64,000 nt of DNA, taken from CAVUWL01 sp963700105 (GTDB lineage: Bacteria > Actinomycetota > Thermoleophilia > Solirubrobacterales > 70-9). The notes under the pieces are model-generated. The model saw only the letters and a list, made by a program, of their open reading frames with translations. It did not search any database and had not been told where the DNA came from. The stretch is taken from NCBI GenBank assembly GCA_963700105.1, contig CAVOWL010000006.1, positions 1 to 64,000 on the forward strand, in the 5' to 3' direction. Shown here piece after piece: positions 26,795 through 36,100 of the stretch (positions are counted from its first letter, which is position 1; each line of letters opens with the position of its first letter). The translations under genes were made by a program, and so were the position numbers.

Positions 26795-29067
26795 CTTTTG
26801 CCCCCACGATGATCTCCCGCATCCTTGTGATGCTTGGTCCCTCGCTTCGGCCTCTTAATGCACTTGCCGTGCCTTAGAACACGATTGCTCTTGCAGCTTG
26901 GCAAGGGGGGCTTCGGCGCTTCTTCTGGCGCCGGAGTGGTGAATGTCTGATCAGGTCCATCAACGGATCCCACTTCATTGGATGCGACGATTCGGTAATG
27001 GTAGGTGGTGGCGGGACCCAGCCCGATGATGAACGCTTTTGCAGCGTGCGCAGAGTTATCAGATCCGATCGAGGCAGTTTCGGGGGTGCTTTGGCCGTAG
27101 GATGAGCTGTCCCCATATTCAAAATGCAAGGTGGTGGGGCTAAAACCGGGTTTTACCTCCCCGCTGAGCGTCGCGGTCGTTTGGGATGTTGTCGTCGCGT
27201 TGGTCGCTTCGATGGCAGGGATATCGGTCGTGTTGAAGGTCTGGTCGGGTCCGGCGACGACGCCCGCGAAGTTGATGGCGAGCACGCGAAAGTGATAGGT
27301 AACCCCTGGCTGTAGGCCCGTGATCAAGCTGCTCGCTCGGTGATCGGTGCCGTCCTGGCCGATTGATTCGCTGGGTGGTGACTTGAAGCCATATTCCGTG
27401 CTTGGCCCGTACTCGAAGCGCACCACGGTCGCGCCAAAATGGGGATTCACCTCTGATTCTAGAGTCGCACTCTCGGATTTCACGCTCGAAGATCCGGATG
27501 CTTCGATGCTAGGAATGGTTGGGGGATCCGTGTAGAAGGACTTATCCGGCCCGTAGCTCGTACCGAGACGATCGGTCGTAACAATGCGATAATGGTAGAG
27601 GGTGTAAAAGGTAAGGTCACCAAGTGCTTCGCTGACTTTATGAATCCCATTCGCAGAGTCTGAATGTTCAAGGGTCCTATTCCCGTATTCCTTGCTAAGG
27701 CCCCATTCAAAGTAATAATGGGTTTCGCCGCCTTCGGGATCAGTCTGGAAGGATCCAGTCAGCGTCGCTTCTCCAGCTGATATGCCGGTTGGAGCGCCAG
27801 TGGCGACTCCGAGAACGGCAGGTGGTTCCATGGTCTGATCCTGCCCATAGCTCGCCCCATTTTTGTTGTGAGCGGCGAAGCGATAGTGGTAGGTCGTGCC
27901 GGCGCTCAGGCCGGTAAGTTTGGCGCTTACTGCGGTTGGCGTATTGATTGGTGTGGCAGTTTCGCAGGGGATCTTCCCGCCTGCATATTCGGTGGTCGTC
28001 CCGTATTCGATGTCGCATTCGGTTACGCTCGGCCCACTGGCCGGGTTGATAGATCCTGTGAGAGTGGCAACAGTGTGGCCCACGGCGACGGCTGAGGGTG
28101 GGTCGGTTGTCACATTTGCAAGGGTGACGAGTGGCCCAAAGGCTACGACGCCTGAGTAGAACGCCCCGGCATAGACCTCCCCACTTGTTTCGTTTACCGC
28201 GACTCCAAAGTTCTCATTAAGGTATCCAGCCGCAAATGTGTCGATCGGCGATTCTCCGCCCGGAGCATATTGGGTGAGTTCTCCCTCGGTACTCGTATAG
28301 ATGTCTTCGTTGGCTGGGTCCACGGCTACGTCTTGGAAGCCGCCCGTCTGGATGACGCCTTCTGCAGTCCCGGCTTCATCAAAGCGCTCGAGCACGCCGC
28401 TGCCACCAAAGTAGCCACCACCATCGACGTATACACGGCCAGACCCATCGACAGCGATGCCAACTGGCACCGTGACTTTGTCTGTAGAGAATTCCCTAAC
28501 GAGTGAGCCGGAGGAGGTAAAGACTTCCACTTTGCTGTCCCCGCTGCTGGCCACATAGATATCGTCATTTTTGGGATCGACCGCAATCCCAAGGGGGGAT
28601 GACGCGCTAATCTGGCCGTCGGTCCCAAATGAGGTCACGGGGTTGCCTTCGGGATCGAACTTGTAGACGGCCCCTGCAGGATTCGGGACATAGAGGTCGT
28701 GAGAGCTCTGGTCAACGGCTATCTGCCATGGCGCAAAGGGAACAGAAATGGCTCCGGTTCCGCCGCCGTAGGAGGTGTCGGATGCTCCGGATGAAGTGAA
28801 CTTGTGGATGGTTCCGCTTTCAAGCTGGGCGACGTAAACAGATCCGTCTGACTGGTTGACGGCGACGCCGATCACGCCCCCAATGCCGAAGGCCGAAGAT
28901 GTGGCCGCGTCATATAGGTGAGTCACTTCGGCGAGAGCGGGTGCGGCAGTGAACACTAGGCAAACCAAGGTGACCCCAAGGGCAGCAACGCAGCAACGGG
29001 ACGCGGGGAGCGCCAGCGTGCGAGGAAGGTCAGCAAGCGCCGTTTTTGACCGGAACGAAGGAATCAC
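26791..29067 (-). CDS. D1: secreted NHL repeat / Fn3-like domain protein
   Basis: 758 residues from a GTG at 29065-29067. Signal peptide (core 26-41, ALA|EV), then about six NHL-type repeats to about 325 (GVAVNQSDGSVYVAQLESG, IAVDPKNDDIYVASSGDS) expected to fold as a propeller. Four Fn3-like domains of about 100 residues follow (325-715), each ending TTYHYR-x-V-A-x-N...G-x-DQTF. The end is CKSNRVLRHGKCI plus a Lys/Arg/His-rich tail. The start codon sits inside a hairpin (CGAAGG/CCTTCG, 29056-29072). It heads operon copy 1 and overlaps C1 by ATGA. Binding partner unknown. Confidence 0.85.
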   Translation of the reverse strand: MIPSFRSKTALADLPRTLALPASRCCVAALGVTLVCLVFTAAPALAEVTHLYDAATSSAFGIGGVIGVAVNQSDGSVYVAQLESGTIHKFTSSGASDTSYGGGTGAISVPFAPWQIAVDQSSHDLYVPNPAGAVYKFDPEGNPVTSFGTDGQISASSPLGIAVDPKNDDIYVASSGDSKVEVFTSSGSLVREFSTDKVTVPVGIAVDGSGRVYVDGGGYFGGSGVLERFDEAGTAEGVIQTGGFQDVAVDPANEDIYTSTEGELTQYAPGGESPIDTFAAGYLNENFGVAVNETSGEVYAGAFYSGVVAFGPLVTLANVTTDPPSAVAVGHTVATLTGSINPASGPSVTECDIEYGTTTEYAGGKIPCETATPINTPTAVSAKLTGLSAGTTYHYRFAAHNKNGASYGQDQTMEPPAVLGVATGAPTGISAGEATLTGSFQTDPEGGETHYYFEWGLSKEYGNRTLEHSDSANGIHKVSEALGDLTFYTLYHYRIVTTDRLGTSYGPDKSFYTDPPTIPSIEASGSSSVKSESATLESEVNPHFGATVVRFEYGPSTEYGFKSPPSESIGQDGTDHRASSLITGLQPGVTYHFRVLAINFAGVVAGPDQTFNTTDIPAIEATNATTTSQTTATLSGEVKPGFSPTTLHFEYGDSSSYGQSTPETASIGSDNSAHAAKAFIIGLGPATTYHYRIVASNEVGSVDGPDQTFTTPAPEEAPKPPLPSCKSNRVLRHGKCIKRPKRGTKHHKDAGDHRGGKR

Positions 29068-29246
29068 CTTCGGGTATCTGCCTCTTTGCTAATTCGCCCC
29101 ACTGCCTTTTCTTTCCCTTTCGGCCTCCCTGTTACCGGTCCCCAGCACCTCCTCGGCGCGGAACTCGGCCCCTAGCTCAGCCTCTCGTGTCTCTACTACC
29201 CCATACGAACCGGCATCCCAATACCCCGGGCCGATTTTCTTGGGAT

Positions 29247-29275
29247 AGTAAAGCAGGGTACAGATGCGCTGTCAA
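29247..29275 (-). promoter_or_regulatory. Promoter of cassette copy 1
   Basis: Read on the minus strand: perfect -35 TTGACA (29270-29275), 17-base spacer, -10 TTTACT (29247-29252; alternative TACTAT at 29245-29250). The predicted start near 29240 would give a leader of about 170 bases before D1. A promoter of the same geometry precedes D2. Confidence 0.5.
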
Positions 29276-29359
29276 GCGGGTGACAATCCTCGCTGGTTCG
29301 ATTGACGCGAGCCGCCAAAGAGGGGCCGGCCGACACTCAGCAGGCTTCAGGTGGTGATG

Positions 29360-29668
29360 ACGAGGCGCTCCGTGGCCTTGCGCCCACCGAGCTGGGTAAT
29401 CGGATATCTTGAGGCTAAGGAGGGCCGCACAGTGACAGCCTGACGGGTGAAGAGAAGTTGGCAACGGTGCCCTGGCCCCCGACTCCCTGCGTGGCAGCGG
29501 TGAACCGGCAACAGTTGGCGGGTTGAGCGTCATGTTCGCTTATTTGCGTTGACCCGATCGAACGATGCCGCGGGGGTATGCACCGATGATCCCGGGAACG
29601 GTTTCGGAGTCGGCGACTACATGGGCATCGAACGGGTCGATCGGGAGCGCGACGAACGACGACGGTGC
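29360..29668 (-). pseudogene. Remnant of an A''-type gene (middle portion)
   Basis: On the minus strand this stretch matches, with many changes and frame breaks, the part of A'' genes around ITQLGG-(R/H)-KAT and the preceding DSETVP segment. DNA identity with the equivalent part of A''1 is visible by eye (for example CCACCGAGCTGGGTAAT and GACGGTTTCGGAGTCGGCGA-like pieces). Neither a start nor a C-terminus is left: the D1 leader replaces one side and the toxin-antitoxin module the other. It shows that an extra A'' gene once stood between cassettes 1 and 2. Confidence 0.65.
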
Positions 29669-29677
29669 CGCGAGCTT

Positions 29678-29710
29678 AAGGCATCATGACAGCATTCGAT
29701 ATGATGCCTT
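29678..29710 (+). promoter_or_regulatory. Perfect dyad operator and -10 element of the RHH/PIN module
   Basis: AAGGCATCAT (29678-29687) and ATGATGCCTT (29701-29710) form a perfect 10-base inverted repeat ending 1 base before the antitoxin ATG (29712). A -10 element TATGAT (29700-29705) lies 6 bases before the ATG and there is no Shine-Dalgarno, the same geometry as the VapBC module at 7.9 kb. Leaderless, self-repressed expression is inferred. Confidence 0.6.
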
Positions 29711-29711
29711 G

Positions 29712-29975
29712 ATGCGGACAACGGTTACCCTCGACCCCGATGTCGCAGCCAAGCTAAAACGGGCCGCGCGCGAGCGGGACATCTCCTTCAAGGAAGCGCT
29801 GAACACAAACCTGCGACGGGGGCTTGAGAGCGGAGCACCGAGCGCCGCGCGCCCCTATCGGATATCGACACGCCAGCTCGGGATCAAACCGGGCTTCGAC
29901 CTCGATCGAGCGGTGGCATTGGCGGGCCGACTTGAAGATGCCGAGACGGCCCGAAAGCTCTCTGTGCGCAAGTGA
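29712..29975 (+). CDS. Ribbon-helix-helix (VapB-type) antitoxin
   Basis: 87 residues from ATG 29712; the frame is open to 29565 but that extension lies over the A'' remnant and the operator. The N-terminus MRTTVTLDPDVAAKLKRAAR, then SFKEALNTNLRRGL, is an RHH/CopG DNA-binding unit: the beta strand TTVTL and two helices. The C-terminal half (STRQLGIKPGFDLDRAVALA) is the toxin-wrapping tail. It should neutralise the downstream PIN toxin and repress its own promoter at the adjoining dyad. Stop and toxin start overlap as GTGA. Confidence 0.85.
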   Translation: MRTTVTLDPDVAAKLKRAARERDISFKEALNTNLRRGLESGAPSAARPYRISTRQLGIKPGFDLDRAVALAGRLEDAETARKLSVRK

Positions 29976-30400
29976 AGTTGCCCGACCTTAACCTTCTGAT
30001 TTATGCGCTCGATGACGGGTCGCCGCGCCACGCGCGGGCTCGCTCGTGGCTTGAGGCGACCCTGTCAGGCACGGAGGCGGTCGGGTTTGCCTGGGCGGTC
30101 CTACTCGGATTCGTCCGAATCGTAACCAACCCGGCATTTCTTGAGACACCACTTGACGTCGAGGAGGCCATGGACTACATCGATGGTTGGCTCAGTCAGC
30201 CATGCGCGACGTTGGTCGCCCCGACCGAGGCCCACACCACCCTGCTTCGCAAACTCTTGGAGCCGCTGGGGAGCGCCGGAAATCTGACCAGCGACGCCCA
30301 TCTCGCGGCGCTGGCGATCGAGCATGGCGCCGAGCTGTGCTCATGTGACACTGATTTCGCGCGCTTTGATGGGCTGCGTTGGAGTGACCCACTCAGCTGA
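29972..30400 (+). CDS. PIN-domain toxin of the VapC family
   Basis: 142 residues from GTG 29972. PIN features are Asp 5 (PDLNLLIYA), the WAVLLGFVRIVTNP helix typical of this VapC subgroup, Asp 108 (LTSDAHLAALA) and Asp 126/128 (CSCDTDFARF). It is expected to be a Mg-dependent endoribonuclease. The gene is coupled to the antitoxin, and its 3' end converges with and overlaps the end of the A''2 gene by 8 bases, so the module was evidently inserted right at the end of cassette 2. Confidence 0.87.
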   Translation: MKLPDLNLLIYALDDGSPRHARARSWLEATLSGTEAVGFAWAVLLGFVRIVTNPAFLETPLDVEEAMDYIDGWLSQPCATLVAPTEAHTTLLRKLLEPLGSAGNLTSDAHLAALAIEHGAELCSCDTDFARFDGLRWSDPLS

Positions 30401-33171
30401 GGTCACTTGGCCGACGCTCAGCGCTTGTGCACCCTTCCCCGCTTCGTCTCTTCTCCTTACAGGCCGTCTTCGTCTTCACCTGCTGGGTCAGCGTCTTGTC
30501 GTTTTGGCCGCTGAATTCAACCGTTGAGACGGTCGGGGCGCTGCAGAGGCTCTGCGGTGTTTGAAAGGTAACCCTGGGAGCCGCCGAAGAGGGTGAAGCG
30601 GAAGTGCCCAATCGGGGCGTCGGGGACCACGGGGACAACGGTCTTCAGACGACCGTTTTGGACCGAGGAGGATTCGGCCTCTGGCATCAGCGTTACCTGA
30701 CCGCCGAGAATGAAGGCGAGGTGGGGCAGGACGCCGAAGCCCGAGACCGCATAGACCGGGCCCTTGAGCGGCTCTTCCAACAGCGGGGTTTCGGTGATCG
30801 CTTCACCGATCGGCTGGCGGCCGGCGCACTGATCGGAGGCAAGTTCTGAGCGGTCGCAGATATTGCCGAGGTGGCGCTGGTCGATCTCGAAGGCTTTGGG
30901 AAGGGTGACGCTGAGCGATTTGATGTTGGCGTCGCCGGGTCGGGTATTCAGTTCGATCGCGAGGCTCGGGTCCTTGCTTCTGGCGGTGGCCTTGTGGCCA
31001 CCGAGCTGGGTAATCGACATCCTGGGAGAAAAGCCGAGTCCAAAGCAGTTAACGGCATGGAAGTAGGAGGAGAAGGAGACGGCCGTACCCTGGTCGCCCA
31101 CCCCTTCAGAGCCAATTGAAAACGGCGAGCAGTTGGTCGGGTTGATCATGAAGTTGGGTTTATTAATGTTGACCTGGATTTCGCGCATTCGGATCGGAAT
31201 TCCGCCGATGATCTCCGGCACGGTTTCGGAGTCGGCGATGACGTGAGCGTCAGCCGGGTCGATGTGCAACGCAACACGGACAACCACGGTGCCGTAGTCA
31301 TATGGACCCGCCAGTGCCGCGGTAATCGCAACCAAGGAAAGCGGGGCTCCCTGGAAAGGGCCAGCCATGTAAATCTTGCCGACGGCGTGGAAGGGGTGAC
31401 CGCCGGGGCCTGCGGCAACATTCGAGCTGCCGATTTCACTGCTGGTCGGGCAACTCGGATCAGCCTGCTCGACTTTGCCGAGGTTGGTAGCTGCAGCGGC
31501 GATATCTGCATCCGGACAGTAGGTGACGCCGTGCAGGTTTGCGGTAAGGCCAGGCGGCATCGTGAAGTTCAGCTTGCCAAGGTACTGATCGCCGTCTTCG
31601 CGGTTGAGCTTCAGGGTGAAGTTTGAGAAAGCGCCGGCCGTAGGATTGCTGGTCCCACCTTCGAGGGTCGGGTTGAACGGACGGATCTGGCCGGGACATT
31701 CACTTCCGTGAGGGCCTGAGTCGAGACCGAAGATCTCGCTAGATTCCTGTTCGGGAAGTGATTGGTCCCACGGGTAAAAGGTGGCGGTGGTAGTGTAGAT
31801 CGTACATGCAGTCGGGGTCGCCATCAGACCACGTTCAGACGCAAAGAGGTGGATGTCGAATTCATCGAAGGGGACCTGGGGCAATTCTTCAAATGTCGCG
31901 GTCAGCTGGCCCGTTTTGGGATTGGGGTAGAGCGAGCCGACCAGCTTTATGTTCATTCCGAAGCCAGAGGCGGTTAGAAAGAGTCGGTACTGATCGTTGG
32001 GCTCGGGTTCCCCGATATATATGGCGCCTTCGAGACTCCCGTTGAGGGCCACAGAGTGAACTGCCAATGTGCCGATCTTTGCGTTGTCGGGACACTGCGC
32101 CGGACCTTCTGAGTCGAAGTTGGCCTCGGCATTCGTGCAGTCGCTCTGACCATCAGCCGCATCGGGATTGATCGTCAAACCCGGAGGCAAGGTCACCGTG
32201 GAGGCCCTCAGCTCCGATGGAGATGAGGTTAAACCCTCAAACTGGGGATCAATCAACTCAATGTTTAGGCCAGACGGCGAGTCTGTTTCTTCGGTAGTCG
32301 GGTTGGCGTAGAGAACCGGTTTGAAAACCTCCCGAACGCATTCGGTGACCGAGGGGTAGCCAGATTCCTTTTTCGTTGGGTGTTCGGGATCCGCGTAGGT
32401 CTGGACTTCCAAGGTGGTGACGAGCGGCTCCCCGGAGCAGGTGGTCGGGTTGTCGGTCAGTGGGTCATTTTGGACGGTGGGTTTAATTTCGCCGCCAAGA
32501 CAGCCTGTCCCATCGAGACCCGCGCAACCGGGAGGTTCGCCCAAGGAGCCTTTGGAGAAGCGTTCGGTGTTATGGCTCGGATCGGCTGGGAGTCCCCAAA
32601 ATATTAGATGGGCCGCGGCGAGTGGGATCTGCTGGGTAATATCGGCGACGGTAAAGCGAAGGCCATAGTTGCCGGAGGTGCGAACGGCGACCGGAATGTT
32701 AATTGGGAGATCGAGGGTCGGGACGACAAAAGCAAAAAGGGCAGTCTGGCCCGGCCCGGGTTCCATGTCATAGATCGGCGCGGTACCGAGCAGGTCTTTG
32801 GACTGGCCTTCATGTTTGGCATAGACGGTAATCAGGCCGGCCTGGGAATTGGGAGAGCATTCCTCCAGTGCAAACTGGATAGATGTGCACTGGGAGATCG
32901 CGTTGGGGTTGCCGAAAACTCCCTGGGGACTGTTGAAAATCACATTTTGGGCGACTTCAGGTTCACCCGGCTGTTCGAGTTCGAAATTGGTTTCGAGATC
33001 GGGATGGGCTCCCGCGAGGTTAGTCGACATCGTCGTTTCAAAGGACTTGATCCCCTCGTTCGCGAAAGCCTGCGTGACACCTATAAATAGGACAAAGAGC
33101 AAGCACGCGAAAAGGGCAGGTCCGGTGCGCCGGGCGCGGGTTTGTGGGACAAAGCGTCCCAAGCCGCTCAC
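30393..33171 (-). CDS. A''2: secreted four-module two-cysteine repeat protein, frameshift near C-terminus
   Basis: 884 residues in the main frame (GTG 33169-33171), with signal peptide core 19-32 and cleavage near AFA|NEG. Four modules carry CTSIQFALEECSPNSQAG, CTNAEANF...CPDNAKIG, CPDADIAA...CPTSSEIG and CDRSELASDQCAGRQPIG. The main frame ends at 30517. A one-base insertion near 30553 (CTCTGCGGTG for CTCTGGGTG) hides the normal end, which continues as TLTQQVKTKTACKEKRR to 30393. The last residues (SGEGCTSAERRPSDLS) are unlike the polybasic tails of the other copies and overlap the PIN toxin gene, so the tail was probably replaced when that module arrived. Start overlaps the B2 stop (GTGA). 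Confidence 0.78.
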
Positions 33172-36100
33172 TTCCCACCCCCACGCCTGTGGTGGGAAGC
33201 CTGTTTACTATGCTGCTGCTTTCGGCGGTGAGACCTTTTGACACAGGTATCGTGCCTTAAGACAAGACCCCTTCTGCAATGCATTGTCGCAGTCGACGCT
33301 CCGTTGCCGGTGGTGCCGGGGTTGACGTCGAAGTTTGGGGGCGGTGGTGGGGATGTCCCCGCGCCGTGGCACTCATCAGAGGCCCTGCATGGCGGCGGTT
33401 CGGGGATGACGAAGAAGCCGCCGTTTTCGCGAGCGTCATAGATCTTGACCAGCTCCCCGTTTTCATCCTGGGGAGCCAGCTTGTCGTGTGTAAAGAAGTA
33501 GGCGTTCACCCCATCGGCACTGACACCGAGCAAACTCGAATCAAATGGGCTCGAGCCGGTCGAGACGAGGCTCAGGCAATCTTCGGAGGCCTTGCTGAAT
33601 GTTGGGCTTTCGGAGCTACAGGCCCCAACACCCTGGGGCTCCCACTCATAGACGTCTTCGCGGTTGTCGGTATCGCGCAGGGTCAGAGCCTGGCCGGTGT
33701 TGAAGAAGACCTGGCCTGCTTCGGTGATGCTCGAGCCGTTCATCGCGAGAGAGGCAGCGCTGGTCGCTTCGGCGTTGGCCGGATCGCAGGAGGCGCAACT
33801 AAGCGTTTCGGTCGCCGCGTTATAGCGATAAACCTCGGAGTAGCTGGCGTTTTCATTACCCGTAAGCGGTAGGGTTGAGTTGAGGACGGCGAATTGGCCG
33901 GACTTCGTGAGCTGGAAGTCGGCGGGCCTGCGGGTTTCCGGTTCTTTGGTCGCATCTACAACAGCCGGGTTGTCGAGCTTCGGATCCGGGTCTGGTTCAG
34001 GCAGACCGAACTCAGCGAGGTTGGAGTGGCCCGGGTTCCCGGCGTAGAGTTCACCGTTAAGACCAATAGCGACACCCTTTGAACCATGAAGAAGCCCCGT
34101 ACCGATCGGAGCGCTGACTGCGTTGCCCGAAGAGTCGAAGACGAGAACCTGGCTGCCCTCGTCGACATATATGTGGTGGAGGATCGGGTCGACCGCGAGT
34201 CCAGTAGCACCACTGAGTTCCTTGGCGATGACTTTGGTGGCAATGACTTCGTTTGCGCTATTAAATGAGTAGCGTTCAACCGTCTTTCCTTCGATATCCA
34301 CATAGATGTCGCCGTTTGAGGGATCAACGGCGAGTCCGGTGGCCGAAATGTGAGAAATAAGAGTGCCAACTTCTTCACCGGTACTGTTGAATTTCTGCAC
34401 CGATCCCGAATATCGAGAATAAAGGTACGCATTGCCAGCTGCGTCCACGGCTATACCGCGATCACCATAGCTACCAATTCCATTAAGTGAGCTCCCGCTT
34501 GGGGAAAACTCACTGACCCCTCCTTCTTCGAACTCGACATAGAGATCGCCGGAAGGGCCAACGGCGACACCTGAAATTACTGGCGGGTATTGCCCGAATG
34601 TCAGCTTGCCGTTTTCGCGCCAGCCCGTGGCCGCGTTACCCGCTGAATCGAATTTGTAAACGGCGCGGGTGGCGGAATCGGCGACGTAAACGCCTCCGTC
34701 TACTGGGGAAACGGCGACAAAGTCAGGATTGGCGAAGGAGCCGAAGCTACGTAGCGGGAGTTGCCGGGTCTGCACCGGTGGTCCGGTCAGTGAAGACTCA
34801 AGCGTCGCGACGAAGTGCGGACTCTGCCCGGGGCGAACGACGTAGAGGTTGGGGGCGTTCTTCGTACCGTCGGCTGGTTCTTCAGAGCCATCGAGGAGGC
34901 TCGGGGAGAGGAAGTAGAGGGTGCCATCGCCCGAGGCCACCCCACCGCCACCGCCGATCGCAAGGTCGCCGCAGTTTTCTTCTGAGCCGGTCGTATTCCA
35001 GTGTTTGTGTTCGGTGTTGGCGGCGGGATCGCAGGCGGAGGCATCGCCTTCGGTGCCGGTCGAGACCAGGGTCAGGGGGTGACCTTCTTCCCACATGTAG
35101 ATGTCGGCGCCGCTGTGCTGTTCATCTTCGCCTGTCAGGTGCTCAGTTGAGGAGAAGAAGACCTTCTTGCCATCGGAGGTCATCCCGTCAAAGCGGACGC
35201 CTTCGCTGGCCCCTGGGGTGAGGTCGATCGTTCGGATCGAGTCACCGACGTTCATGTAGAGGTGATAGAGCTTGGCGCCTTCAGATTCCTTGATCAGCTC
35301 GCCGAGCAGGATGTGGGAGCCATCGGCGGAGATCCCGAGCTCGGCGATCCCGTCGCTTGAGCAGTTCATATGGCATGGAAGGGGCTGCCCGGGGGGGTCT
35401 TCGGCGGCGGGGGTGAAGGAGACGACGTGGGTCTCCCCGCTCGCTAGGTTTCGGTCATAGATCGAGATTTCGCCGTTTTTGTTGCCTTCGGGCTCAAATT
35501 GGGAGGTAGAGCCGAAGATGAAGTGTTCGCCGTTGGCGGAGAGGTCTTCTGTGATAAGGCCGGCCGGTTTGGCCGAGGGACCCGGGTTCAGCGAGCCGGC
35601 CATCCCCTGGACCAATTCGCCATCGGCAAGGCGGACCGGGATCCCCGTGTAGCCGCCTTCAAAGCACGGCGAGCAGCCGCCGGGGGCACCGAAGGCGAAG
35701 GTTTCAAGGCCGGCGTTGGCGCCTGAGGGGACCGAGGAGAAGGAGCCAATGGCAAAGGGGTCGTTGGCCGGCACGCCGACGTATTCCGTTGTCCAACCGT
35801 CTTTTCTCCGGGTCGCGACGTAGGGGTCGACACCGTTGTTGGTGGGATGATCGGTACCCGGGATACCCCCGTCGTGGACACCGTAGAGGACCTTGTCTTG
35901 AGCCTCGGGATAGCCGCCATAGGGCGTCTGACCCAAGGTGAGATCGGACTCGACGTCATAGCCACCGGTGTTCGTTGCAGAGACGAGCTCATAGGCACGA
36001 CAATCGAGAAGTAGCGCGGCGCCCGTTTGCTGGCGGGCGAGCGAGTTGGCGCAGCCTTCGTCTAGCTTTGATATGGCAGGAAATGTGGTGAAGGTTTGAT

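Larger units (their letters stand above)
11265..29067 (-). repeat. Secretome cassette copy 1 (D1-C1-A'1-B1-A''1)
   Basis: Five co-directional genes for giant secreted proteins, transcribed from about 29.2 kb down to 11.3 kb. The same gene types in the same order form copies 2 and 3. Junctions: D1/C1 overlap 4 bases, C1/A'1 gap 142 bases, A'1/B1 directly abutting, B1/A''1 overlap 8 bases. Homology is judged by eye from shared protein motifs and gene order. Confidence 0.85.

Noticed and set aside
29565..29711. Longer N-terminus for the RHH antitoxin (start at 29565)
   Set aside because: It would translate through the A'' remnant and the operator dyad; the family N-terminus MRTTVTLD begins at 29712.
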